DNA from: Competibacteraceae bacterium UBA2792
Lineage (GTDB): Bacteria > Pseudomonadota > Gammaproteobacteria > Competibacterales > Competibacteraceae
NCBI GenBank assembly: GCA_002352125.1
Contig: DEHU01000206.1
Location: 1 to 9,374, forward strand
Length of the DNA stretch: 9,374 nt
Reading direction: 5' to 3'
The translations under genes were made by a program, and so were the position numbers. The notes under the pieces were generated by a model, which was not told the origin of the DNA, ran no database searches, and saw only the letters and a program-made list of their open reading frames with translations. Of the stretch, positions 1 through 8,280 are shown piece by piece. Position 1 is the stretch's first letter, and the number at the start of each line of letters is the position of its first letter.

Positions 1-824
1 CACTTCGAGGCCGGCCTCGACCAGCCCCTTTTTCTGATCGCCGGCCCGTGCACCGCGGAGTCGCTGGCGCTGTGTATCGACGTCGCCGGGCAGTTGCAGG
101 AAATCTGTTCCCGGCTCGCCTTGCCGTACATTTTCAAGGCGTCGTACGACAAGGCCAACCGCAGTTCCGGGCGGTCGGCGCGTGGGCCGGGGGTAGACGC
201 CGGTTTGCAGATTCTCTCTGAAGTGCGTCGCCAGGTCGGTGTTCCGGTGCTCACCGACGTGCATCGTGAACAGGACATCGCCGCGGTCGCAGAAGTCGTC
301 GATGTGCTGCAGACGCCCGCCTTCCTCTGCCGGCAGACCGACTTCATCCAGGCGGTAGCGGCGACCGGCAAGCCGGTGAATATCAAGAAAGGGCAGTTCC
401 TGGCGCCTGGCGACATGTGCAACGTGGTCGGCAAGGCCAGGGACGCCGCCAGCGGCGCCGATACGATCATGGTCTGCGAGCGCGGCGTTTCCTTTGGGTA
501 CAATAACCTTGTCTCGGACATGCGCAGTCTGTCGATCATGCGCGAGACGGCTTGCCCGGTCGTCTTCGACGCCACGCACTCGGTGCAACTACCGGGTGGA
601 CAGGGCAGCGTTTCCGGCGGCCAGCGCGAGTTCGTCCCGGTACTGGCGCGTGCAGCGGTCGCGGTGGGGATCGCCGGGTTGTTCATGGAAACGCACCCGT
701 GCCCGGAAAGGGCGCTTTCCGACGGTCCGAACAGCTGGCCGCTGGCGCGCATGGAGAGCCTGCTGACGACGCTGGTGGGACTTGATCGCGCGGTCAAGGC
801 TGATGGTTTTGAGGAGTCCCGATA

Positions 825-825
<1 letters not shown>
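1..825 (+). CDS. kdsA: 3-deoxy-D-manno-octulosonate 8-phosphate synthase (KdsA), 5' truncated
   Basis: Condenses phosphoenolpyruvate with arabinose 5-phosphate to give Kdo 8-phosphate, the committed step of Kdo synthesis for LPS inner core; cytosolic. The reading frame is open from base 1, so the start lies outside the window. 274 codons are visible against about 267-284 residues in the family, so only a few to about ten residues are missing. Visible motifs are IAGPC (codons 37-51), [22 protein letters not shown], a SFGYNNL segment, [16 protein letters not shown] and ALSDG. The Cys at 49-51, His at 577-579, Glu at 688-690 and Asp at 721-723 match the four metal ligands known for the Aquifex aeolicus enzyme (Cys11, His185, Glu222, Asp233). 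E. coli KdsA has Asn at the Cys position, so this should be the metal-dependent class. The stop overlaps the next start by one base (TAATG). Confidence 0.96.
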
Positions 826-2433
<1,608 letters not shown>

Positions 2434-2441
2434 ACGGCGTT

Positions 2442-2497
2442 GCTCGAAGCCGGTTCGCTCGCGCTCGCGGCGCGGGTGGACCGAAGCGGCTTTGAGC
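2442..2497 (+). terminator. Imperfect hairpin after eno (possible terminator or processing site)
   Basis: Bases 2442-2452 (GCTCGAAGCCG) can pair with 2487-2497 (CGGCTTTGAGC) as an 11-bp stem with one G:U pair when transcribed. They enclose a 34-base GC-rich loop that may fold further. It begins 9 bases after the eno stop. There is no clean run of T after it, only the mixed stretch CTTCGTTTCCC, so it is not a canonical Rho-independent terminator. It could slow transcription or protect the eno 3' end. Confidence 0.3.
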
Positions 2498-2509
2498 GGC
2501 CTTCGTTTC

Positions 2510-2541
2510 CCTCTCCCGTCCCGTGACCGGAACGGGAGAGG
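2510..2541. repeat. Perfect 10-bp palindrome in the eno-ftsB spacer (REP- or terminator-like)
   Basis: CCTCTCCCGT at 2510-2519 is exactly inverted as ACGGGAGAGG at 2532-2541, separated by 12 bases. No T tract follows on either strand, so intrinsic termination is doubtful. Short CCCTCTCCC/GGGAGAGGG palindromes are often dispersed intergenic repeats in proteobacterial genomes. Whether this one is repeated elsewhere cannot be judged from one copy. It lies between eno and the assigned ftsB start. Confidence 0.45.
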
Positions 2542-2610
2542 CCGGTGCATGGGATCCGGTCCGGGATCGACGCCAACCTTCTAATTACCTCTTTTCGAAC
2601 CAGCCGAATT

Positions 2611-3114
2611 ATGCAGATTCTGATGGCGGCACTGATCGCCGTGTTGGTATTTTTGCAATATCTGCTGTGGGTCGCTGAAGATGGAGTCCGGCAAACTTTT
2701 GCTTTGCGCGTTTCCGTTCAGGCGCAAACCGAGGAAAATGCCGCCCTGAACGAGCGTAATCGCGCGCTGGAAGCCGACATCAAGGACCTTAAAACCGGAC
2801 TGGTGGCTATCGAAGAACGGGCGCGATCCGAAATAGGGATGATCCGTCGGGACGAGACCTTTTATCGCTTGCTCGAACAACCCCTGCAGCAAACGGCGCC
2901 GCCTGCCAAACCCCAATCTACCAAGTCGGGCAGGCCAACCCTCGCATCGCCATCGATCACCAAGAAGCGCCTCGCGCCACCGAACAAACCGGCGTCTGCG
3001 GCCAAGCCGGCCTCCACGGCCAAGCCGGCGCCTGCGGCCAAGCGAGCACCCGCAGCCAAGCCCGTATCGCCTGCCACGTTGCGTACCGCCGGGCCACCGA
3101 GCGGCCGCGAATAG
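2611..3114 (+). CDS. ftsB: Cell division protein FtsB with extended Lys/Ala/Pro-rich C-terminal tail
   Basis: Bitopic inner-membrane protein of the FtsQBL divisome subcomplex, which signals to FtsWI septal peptidoglycan synthesis. Residues 1-21 form the single membrane segment with the FtsB-typical LQYLLW. Residues 28-70 are a coiled coil rich in Glu, Gln, Asn and Leu. Residues 68-88 (EERARSEIGMIRRDETFYRLL) match the conserved FtsQ-binding end of E. coli FtsB. E. coli FtsB is 103 residues, but this protein is 167: residues 91-167 form a basic Pro/Ala/Lys tail with hexapeptide repeats, predicted periplasmic and disordered. I chose ATG 2611 because it aligns with the E. coli N terminus. An in-frame GTG at 2545 has a nearby GGGAG, but it would add 22 residues ahead of the membrane segment. 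No clear ribosome-binding site precedes 2611. The ftsB-ispD-ispF order is conserved in Gammaproteobacteria. Confidence 0.93.
   Translation: MQILMAALIAVLVFLQYLLWVAEDGVRQTFALRVSVQAQTEENAALNERNRALEADIKDLKTGLVAIEERARSEIGMIRRDETFYRLLEQPLQQTAPPAKPQSTKSGRPTLASPSITKKRLAPPNKPASAAKPASTAKPAPAAKRAPAAKPVSPATLRTAGPPSGRE
2986..3075 (+). repeat. Five 18-bp tandem units coding K-P-A-[SP]-x-A in the FtsB tail
   Basis: Five consecutive 18-base units (2986-3003, 3004-3021, 3022-3039, 3040-3057, 3058-3075) encode KPASAA, KPASTA, KPAPAA, KRAPAA and KPVSPA. The DNA units are similar but diverged, most sharing GCCAAGCC at the junctions. This suggests growth by slippage or unequal exchange followed by drift. The repeat lies wholly inside ftsB and keeps frame, so changes in copy number would alter tail length without breaking the gene. 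Confidence 0.85.
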
Positions 3115-3147
3115 TCTCTCGCCGACGGTATCTCTCCAGATTCGACC

Positions 3148-3867
3148 ATGCACAGCGCACGCTACTGGGCGATAGTTCCGGCCGCTGGCATCGGTAAACG
3201 GATGGGCTCCGCCATTCCCAAACAATACCTGCCTTTGCTTGGCCGACCGGTCGTTGCTCACGCGCTGACAACCTTGCTGCAACATCCCCGAATCGACGGT
3301 GTGGTGGTGGCCGTGGATGCCAAGGACGAATGGTGGCCGGCCGTCGCGGCCAACCTGGATACCGCCAAGCCCGTGCTGCGGGCAGCCGGCGGAGCAGAGC
3401 GTCATCATTCGGTGCTGAACGGGTTGGAGATGCTGCGAGAACGAGCAGCGTGGAGCGACTGGGTATTGGTTCACGACGCGGCCCGGCCCTGTCTGAGCGC
3501 GGCGGATTTGGATCGGCTGCTCGCCGAATTGGCCGACGATCCAGTCGGCGGATTGCTGGCGGTACCAGTTCGAGACACCCTCAAACAAACCGATACCGCC
3601 GGGCGGGTCGCGGCGACGGTGGACCGCTCGCGACTCTGGCACGCGCTCACCCCACAGATGTTCCGGCTGGGAATGTTGCACGATGCCCTGCGTGCGGCGC
3701 TGGAGCGCGGATTGCTGGTTACCGACGACGCGGCGGCGATGGAAGCGGCCGGTTTTGCGCCCCGGCTGGTCGAAGGCCGGGGCGACAATCTCAAGATCAC
3801 TCGCCCGGAGGATTTGGCGCTGGCGGAATTTTTTTTGGCTCGCCGCGCCGTTTCTGTCGCCGGCTAA
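3148..3867 (+). CDS. ispD: 2-C-methyl-D-erythritol 4-phosphate cytidylyltransferase
   Basis: Transfers CMP from CTP to methylerythritol phosphate, giving CDP-methylerythritol in the non-mevalonate (MEP) isoprenoid pathway; cytosolic. At 239 residues it is close to E. coli IspD (236). The nucleotide-binding signature PAAGIGKRMGSAIPKQY lies at residues 11-27, with R18 and K25 as the expected catalytic basic residues. HDAARP is at 109-114, TDDAAAMEAAG follows in the last third, and NLKITRPEDL has the conserved Lys at about 216. The ATG at 3148 places the first strand (YWAIVPAAG) as in the family, although no good ribosome-binding site is seen. It lies 33 bases after ftsB and 21 bases before ispF, consistent with one operon and perhaps with re-initiation. 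No anomaly was seen. Confidence 0.97.
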   Translation: MHSARYWAIVPAAGIGKRMGSAIPKQYLPLLGRPVVAHALTTLLQHPRIDGVVVAVDAKDEWWPAVAANLDTAKPVLRAAGGAERHHSVLNGLEMLRERAAWSDWVLVHDAARPCLSAADLDRLLAELADDPVGGLLAVPVRDTLKQTDTAGRVAATVDRSRLWHALTPQMFRLGMLHDALRAALERGLLVTDDAAAMEAAGFAPRLVEGRGDNLKITRPEDLALAEFFLARRAVSVAG

Positions 3868-3888
3868 TCCGCTCGACTGGATACTTTC

Positions 3889-4368
3889 ATGCGCATCGGT
3901 CACGGTTTCGATGTCCACGCCTTCGGGGAGGGCGATTTCGTCACCTTGGGCGGTGTCTGCATCGCGCATTCGCGCGGTCTGATCGCCCATTCCGATGGCG
4001 ACGTGCTGCTGCACGCCCTGTGCGATGCTTTGCTGGGCGCGGCGGGACTGGGCGACATCGGCCAACACTTTCCCGACAGCAGCGCGGAATTTAAAGGCAT
4101 CGACAGCCGCATCCTGCTGCGGCGGGTCGTGGCGCTGCTGCGGGCGCGACAACTTGCGGTCGGCAACGTGGATGCCACCCTCATCGCCCAGGCGCCGCGC
4201 ATGGCTCCGCACATCCCCGCCATGCGGGAACGCATCGCCGCCGATTTGAACGTCGCCCCCGATCGGGTCAACGTCAAGGCTACTACCACCGAACGGCTCG
4301 GCTATATCGGTCGGGGCGAAGGGATCGCCGCGCACGCCGTGGCGTTGCTGTGGTCGGATACGGGATGA
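3889..4368 (+). CDS. ispF: 2-C-methyl-D-erythritol 2,4-cyclodiphosphate synthase
   Basis: Cyclises CDP-methylerythritol 2-phosphate to methylerythritol cyclodiphosphate with release of CMP, two steps after IspD in the MEP pathway. The family works as a trimer with zinc at subunit interfaces. At 159 residues it is the standard length. The N-terminal GHGFDVHAF provides the zinc ligands D8 and H10, and H42 falls in [16 protein letters not shown]. The GDIGQHFPD segment and the C-terminal [26 protein letters not shown] are also conserved. The start is fixed by the invariant N-terminal motif; only a weak ribosome-binding site precedes it. It is 21 bases after ispD and 19 bases before the sirtuin gene. 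The enzyme between these two steps, IspE, is not in the window. Confidence 0.98.
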   Translation: MRIGHGFDVHAFGEGDFVTLGGVCIAHSRGLIAHSDGDVLLHALCDALLGAAGLGDIGQHFPDSSAEFKGIDSRILLRRVVALLRARQLAVGNVDATLIAQAPRMAPHIPAMRERIAADLNVAPDRVNVKATTTERLGYIGRGEGIAAHAVALLWSDTG

Positions 4369-4387
4369 TCCCAGTTGGAGAATCCTC

Positions 4388-5290
4388 GTGGTGCAGCGTT
4401 CGTCCCGTTTCCGTCTTTTGGATGACTTGGCCGATTTTGTCGCGCGCCATCCGCGTCTGTTCGTGCTGACTGGCGCCGGTTGCAGCACCGAGTCCGGCAT
4501 CCCCGATTACCGGGACGCCAACGGCGACTGGAAGCGCCGGCAACCGATACGCTATCAGGAGTTCGTCGGCAGCGAACGGGCAAGGCAACGGTATTGGGCG
4601 CGCAGCCTGCTGGGCTGGCCAATGTTTGCCCGCGCCCGGCCCAACGTTGCCCACGTCGCGCTGGCCCGGTTGGAAGCGGCTGGTTTCATCCATCAAATGG
4701 TCACCCAGAACGTGGATGGATTACACCAGCAGGCCGGCAGTCGGCGGGTGATTGACCTGCACGGCCGGCTCGACGCGGTCGTTTGCTTGGGTTGCCGATA
4801 TCGGGAACCGCGCGAGGTATTTCAAAGCGCGTTGGCCGATGATAACCCCGCTTTCTCGGCGCTGGCGGCGGCGGTTGGACCCGATGGCGACGCCGATTTG
4901 GACGCGGTGGATTTCGGTGGCTTCCGGGTTCCCGGCTGCCCGAACTGCGGAGGGATGCTGAAACCGGCGGTTGTCTTTTTCGGCGAATCGGTGCCAAAGC
5001 CGCGCGTCGAGCGAGCCTGTCAACGCTTGACACAAGCCGACGCCCTGCTGGTGGCCGGCTCGTCGCTGACGGTGTTTTCCGGTTACCGGTTCTGCCGGCT
5101 GGCCGCCGCCCGTGGCCAGCCCATCGCCGCGATCAATCTCGGTCGCACGCGCGCCGACAACGAACTGGCTTTGAAAGTGAATTTGCCCTGTGGCGCGGCG
5201 TTGAGCGGCTTGCTGGAACGGTTGAGTCCGGTCAACGATTCAAGAGTCGCCGTTGGTTGGCCAGAATCTGCCGCAACAGGTCCTCGATGA
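4388..5290 (+). CDS. Sir2-family NAD-dependent deacylase, class II (SIRT4-like)
   Basis: Expected to remove acetyl or other acyl groups from protein lysines, consuming NAD and releasing nicotinamide; cytosolic. The NAD-binding GAGCSTESGIPDYRD is at residues 29-43, TQNVDGLH at 106-113, and the catalytic His is H125 in DLHGRL. Structural zinc cysteines are C133/C136 (CLGC) and C184/C187 (CPNC). VVFFGESVP follows at 195-203, then LLVAGSSLTVFSG and a C-terminal AINLG. STESGIPDYR and the insert between the two cysteine pairs are typical of the SIRT4-like class rather than the CobB class. At 300 residues it is usual for that class. Translation starts at GTG 4388, or the next codon GTG 4391; GGAG at 4377-4380 fits either. 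It is 19 bases after ispF, so it is probably the last gene of that operon. Its 3' end overlaps the convergent gene by 59 bases. The acyl specificity cannot be told. Confidence 0.93.
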   Translation: MVQRSSRFRLLDDLADFVARHPRLFVLTGAGCSTESGIPDYRDANGDWKRRQPIRYQEFVGSERARQRYWARSLLGWPMFARARPNVAHVALARLEAAGFIHQMVTQNVDGLHQQAGSRRVIDLHGRLDAVVCLGCRYREPREVFQSALADDNPAFSALAAAVGPDGDADLDAVDFGGFRVPGCPNCGGMLKPAVVFFGESVPKPRVERACQRLTQADALLVAGSSLTVFSGYRFCRLAAARGQPIAAINLGRTRADNELALKVNLPCGAALSGLLERLSPVNDSRVAVGWPESAATGPR

Positions 5291-6026
5291 CTTCCAGGCG
5301 TTGCTCCAAGCGCCGGATGCGTTGACCGCGATTGGCCGGTCCGGCGTAGTCGCCTTGCCAGTTGCCGGCCCGTGATGGTCCGTCGTTCCCTTCTTGCTCG
5401 CCGAGATCGCTCGATCTGGCTGGTTCTTCGACGACATCGTCGTCGATGGCCGACGGTTCCATCCGGGCGTAGCCATTGTCGCTTTGGGCCAACCACGCGC
5501 GTGGTCGATTGCCGCGGGACAGGTTTGCGGATGGGGCGTCGTCGTCCAATTCTTCGGTTTGCATCGCTTGCCGTCGGGCTAACCGCCGCTGCTCGCGCTG
5601 CAATCGCCGTTGCTCCCGGCGTTCTTCGGGCGACATGGCGGATGGAGACAACGTCCGCGATGGGGCGGTCTGCGTGTCGGGCGATGCCGGAGTCGCTGCC
5701 GAATCCGGAACGACGCTGGCGGAATCGGTCGCATCAGGAATTTGGGGAGCCGGTGCCGACGGTGGCGTAGCCGGCGTCGGCATCGTTTTCGCGTCGCGCG
5801 GAAAATCCTGCCGGCACTGCTGGATCAGTCGTTGGCGCTCTTGCGGATCTGCGGTTTGGCGGGCCTGTTGCAAGCACGCTTGGCGATTTTCCGCGAAATC
5901 GTCGCCCATAGCCGGGTCGGATTGGGTGCTCGCGCTTGGGGTCGTAGCCGGGATATCCTGCGCCAAGGCGGTCGTGCCGCTCATCGCGGCGATTAATATT
6001 GGGACGGCGAGTATCGTGGATTTCAT
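5232..6026 (-). CDS. Exported Arg-rich coiled-coil protein of unknown function
   Basis: I do not recognise this 264-residue protein. Residues 1-22 look like a Sec signal peptide (basic start, hydrophobic core, then ALA before Gln), so the mature protein should be periplasmic or further out. Two cysteines, C51 and C71, sit in a helical Gln/Arg-rich stretch and could form a disulphide. Residues 80-130 are low-complexity Pro/Ala/Ser/Thr. Residues 134-153 are a very basic helix (EERREQRRLQREQRRLARRQ), followed by an acidic, disordered middle. Residues 236-264 form an amphipathic coil (RRLEQRLEVIEDLLRQILANQ). The start at 6026 is backed by a GGAG site six bases upstream on the - strand and by the signal peptide; longer versions reaching 6506 would run over pbpC. 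It is divergent from pbpC and overlaps the sirtuin gene tail to tail by 59 bases. Confidence 0.8.
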   Translation of the reverse strand: MKSTILAVPILIAAMSGTTALAQDIPATTPSASTQSDPAMGDDFAENRQACLQQARQTADPQERQRLIQQCRQDFPRDAKTMPTPATPPSAPAPQIPDATDSASVVPDSAATPASPDTQTAPSRTLSPSAMSPEERREQRRLQREQRRLARRQAMQTEELDDDAPSANLSRGNRPRAWLAQSDNGYARMEPSAIDDDVVEEPARSSDLGEQEGNDGPSRAGNWQGDYAGPANRGQRIRRLEQRLEVIEDLLRQILANQRRLLNR

Positions 6027-6063
6027 GAATCGCTCCTGACTGTTGTTAGTGGATCGAGTGAGG

Positions 6064-6111
6064 TTTGTTCTCTTCGGGCGAAGAGGGGCTGTTCGGAACT
6101 CCCCGAACAAA
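6064..6111. promoter_or_regulatory. Cluster of overlapping inverted repeats in the divergent spacer
   Basis: The 114-base spacer between two divergent genes must hold both promoters. Three dyads occupy it. TTTGTTC at 6064-6070 pairs with GAACAAA at 6105-6111. CTCTTCG at 6070-6076 pairs with CGAAGAG at 6079-6085. TGTTCGG at 6090-6096 pairs with CCGAACA at 6103-6109. The first and third compete for the same right-hand bases. They could be operator half-sites or alternative leader-RNA folds. I see no convincing -35/-10 pair for either gene. Confidence 0.4.
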
Positions 6112-6140
6112 CTGCCCGATGCCAACCTTACGATAACTGA

Positions 6141-8273
6141 ATGGAGCGCGGTGCGCGTTACGGTTTTTGGAGAATGTTCGTCTCGAAAAATCTTCGAAGC
6201 TGGCACAAGAGCCGATGGTTGCTGGCGGCCATGCTGACAGTTGTTGCGGTACTGGCGCTGGATCGCTGGTTGCCGCCACCGTTGGACCGTTCTCGCCAGA
6301 CTTCGATGCTGGTGCTGGACGGGCGCGACCGCCTGTTGCGGGGGTTTGCCGTGGCCGAGGGGGTGTGGCGGTTGCCGGCCCGGCCGGAGGAGGTAGAGCC
6401 ACTCTATCTGCGAATGTTGTTGGCCTACGAGGATCGACGTTTCGCGGAGCATCCTGGCCTCGATCCTTTGGCGATCGCGCGGGCGTTGGGCCAATGGCTG
6501 TGGCATGGCCGAGTGGTATCGGGCGCTTCGACCCTGACCATGCAGACCGCCCGGTTACTGGAGCCGCATCCGCGCAATCTGGCCGGCAAAATCGGCGAAA
6601 TGCTCCGTGCCCTGCAATTGGAGCGGCGCTACGACAAGAACGAAATCCTCGCCTTCTACCTGACGCTGGCGCCCTACGGCGGCAATCTGGAAGGCGTGCG
6701 GGCGGCATCGCTGGCCTGGTTCGGCAAGGAGCCGAGCCGGTTGACGGCGGCGGAAGCGGCGTTGCTGGTGGTGTTGCCCCAGGCGCCATCGCGGTTGCGT
6801 CCGGACCGTTTTCCCGAACGGGCGCGAGCGGCGCGCGACAAGGTGTTGCTGCGCATGGGCCAGCTCGGCGTTTTGACCGACCAGCAAATCGCCGAAGCCC
6901 GGCAGGAGCCGCTACCGGCCCGGCGGCGTCATTTGCCGTTTCTGGCGCCGCATCTCGCCGGCCGGCTCCGGGCGGCGCAGCCGGACGCGACGCTGCATCG
7001 CACTTTCATCGACCGGGATTGGCAGCAGACCTTGGAGACGCTGGCCCGGCAACAGCAGACCGCTTTGGAGCCGAACAGCAGCGTGGCGTTGCTGGTGGTG
7101 GCGAACCGTACCCGTCAAGTGCTCGCTTACGTCGGCGGCAGCGATTTTTTCGACTCGCGACGCGCCGGCCAAGTCGATATGGTCCGAGCGATCCGCTCGC
7201 CGGGTTCGACGCTCAAGCCGCTGGTTTATGGATTTGGTTTCGACGATCTGCTGATTCACCCCGAAACGCTGATCGAGGATGTTCCCACCCGTTTCGGCAG
7301 CTACAGCCCGACCAATTTTCACAACACCTACGCCGGACAACTCACGGTGCGCGAAGCGCTGCAACAATCGCTGAACATTCCGGCGGTGGCGGTGCTGGAG
7401 CAGGTCGGGCCGGCACGGGTAGCGGCGCGCTTGCGCGAGATCGGCTTGCCGCCGCACTGGAGCGCGGCGCATCCCCAACCGGGATTGCCGCTGGTGTTGG
7501 GCGGCGTCGGAATGACGCTGGAAGAGTTGGTGACGCTGTACGCCGGTTTCGCCAACGGGGGTTGGATTGCGCCGTTGCGGTTCGAATCTGCCGACCCCGA
7601 ACGGCCAGGCCAATCGTTACTGACGGAAACGGCTTGCTGGTATCTGACCGAAATTCTGCGTACCGCACCGACGCCGGGAGATGTACCGACCCCAACCAGC
7701 GTGGCTCGACCGCGCCCGATCGCGTACAAAACCGGCACTTCCTACGGATTTCGCGATGCCTGGGCGCTAGGTTTCGACGCCGATTACACGGTAGGCGTCT
7801 GGGTTGGGCGGCCGGATGGCTCGCCCAGTCCGGGCCGTTACGGCCGCAATACCGCCGCGCCGTTGCTGTTCCGGGTGTTCGATTTGTTGCCAGACTCGGC
7901 GGCCCGGCCAGCCGCACCGCCTCCCGGCGTGCTGCAAGTCGGCCGCGATCAGTTGCCGGAACGGCTGCGCTATTTTCGGACCCGGCCTTCGACGGAAACC
8001 GTCAACGCGCCGCCCCTTCGGATCATGTTTCCGGTTGGCGGCTCGACGGTGGAGCTGCCTGGTCGCGACGGCGCGCTGGCCGAGTTGCCACTATCCGCCA
8101 AAGGTGGCGTCAAGCCGTTGCGCTGGCTGGTGAACGGCCAGCCTCTCGGAGAGGTATCGTGGCGGCGGGAAGCCTTTTGGCCGCCGGACGGCGAAGGTTT
8201 GGCACGAATCACGGTATTGGATCAGGTCGGTCAAACCGCCAGCGTCGAGGTGTGGATCAGCCGAAGTCCGTAG
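6141..8273 (+). CDS. pbpC: Penicillin-binding protein 1C (bifunctional glycosyltransferase/transpeptidase)
   Basis: Class A penicillin-binding protein anchored in the inner membrane; the GT51 domain polymerises lipid II into glycan strands and the transpeptidase domain may cross-link them. A positively flanked membrane segment is at about residues 27-41. GT51 spans about 55-230, with EDRRFAEHPG (catalytic Glu about 97), GASTLTMQTARLLEP and KNEILAFYLTLAPYGG. The transpeptidase has S356-T-L-K359, S410-L-N and K530-T-G. Residues 622-708 match the C-terminal BiPBP_C domain of PBP1C proteins, with WLVNG and PDGEGLARITVLD. At 710 residues it is somewhat shorter than E. coli PbpC (770). ATG 6141 is preceded directly by an in-frame stop, so no earlier start exists. 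ATG 6174 is an alternative, but its GGAG is only one base away. The alpha-2-macroglobulin gene that often precedes pbpC is absent here. Confidence 0.95.
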   Translation: MERGARYGFWRMFVSKNLRSWHKSRWLLAAMLTVVAVLALDRWLPPPLDRSRQTSMLVLDGRDRLLRGFAVAEGVWRLPARPEEVEPLYLRMLLAYEDRRFAEHPGLDPLAIARALGQWLWHGRVVSGASTLTMQTARLLEPHPRNLAGKIGEMLRALQLERRYDKNEILAFYLTLAPYGGNLEGVRAASLAWFGKEPSRLTAAEAALLVVLPQAPSRLRPDRFPERARAARDKVLLRMGQLGVLTDQQIAEARQEPLPARRRHLPFLAPHLAGRLRAAQPDATLHRTFIDRDWQQTLETLARQQQTALEPNSSVALLVVANRTRQVLAYVGGSDFFDSRRAGQVDMVRAIRSPGSTLKPLVYGFGFDDLLIHPETLIEDVPTRFGSYSPTNFHNTYAGQLTVREALQQSLNIPAVAVLEQVGPARVAARLREIGLPPHWSAAHPQPGLPLVLGGVGMTLEELVTLYAGFANGGWIAPLRFESADPERPGQSLLTETACWYLTEILRTAPTPGDVPTPTSVARPRPIAYKTGTSYGFRDAWALGFDADYTVGVWVGRPDGSPSPGRYGRNTAAPLLFRVFDLLPDSAARPAAPPPGVLQVGRDQLPERLRYFRTRPSTETVNAPPLRIMFPVGGSTVELPGRDGALAELPLSAKGGVKPLRWLVNGQPLGEVSWRREAFWPPDGEGLARITVLDQVGQTASVEVWISRSP

Positions 8274-8280
8274 CTTTGAA

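Noticed and set aside
2986..3075. The 18-bp tandem repeat considered as a CRISPR array or mobile element scar
   Set aside because: The units are contiguous with no spacers, keep the ftsB frame and encode a regular hexapeptide, so it is a coding minisatellite.
2581..4500. A 639-codon open frame on the - strand across ftsB, ispD, ispF and the sirtuin start
   Set aside because: It is antisense to four well-recognised genes, has a low-complexity Arg/Gly/Gln composition with no recognisable domain, and is what GC-rich codon bias produces.
5134..6040. The - strand exported protein considered as a toxin-antitoxin or phage defence component
   Set aside because: Nothing supports it: no toxin fold, no paired small gene, no mobile element nearby; the sirtuin is a stand-alone SIRT4-type enzyme, not a SIR2-domain defence fusion.
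6027..6506. An N-terminal extension of the - strand exported protein up to 6506
   Set aside because: The extension overlaps the start of pbpC, is His/Arg/Gln-rich without a domain, and would bury the clear signal peptide and GGAG site at 6026.
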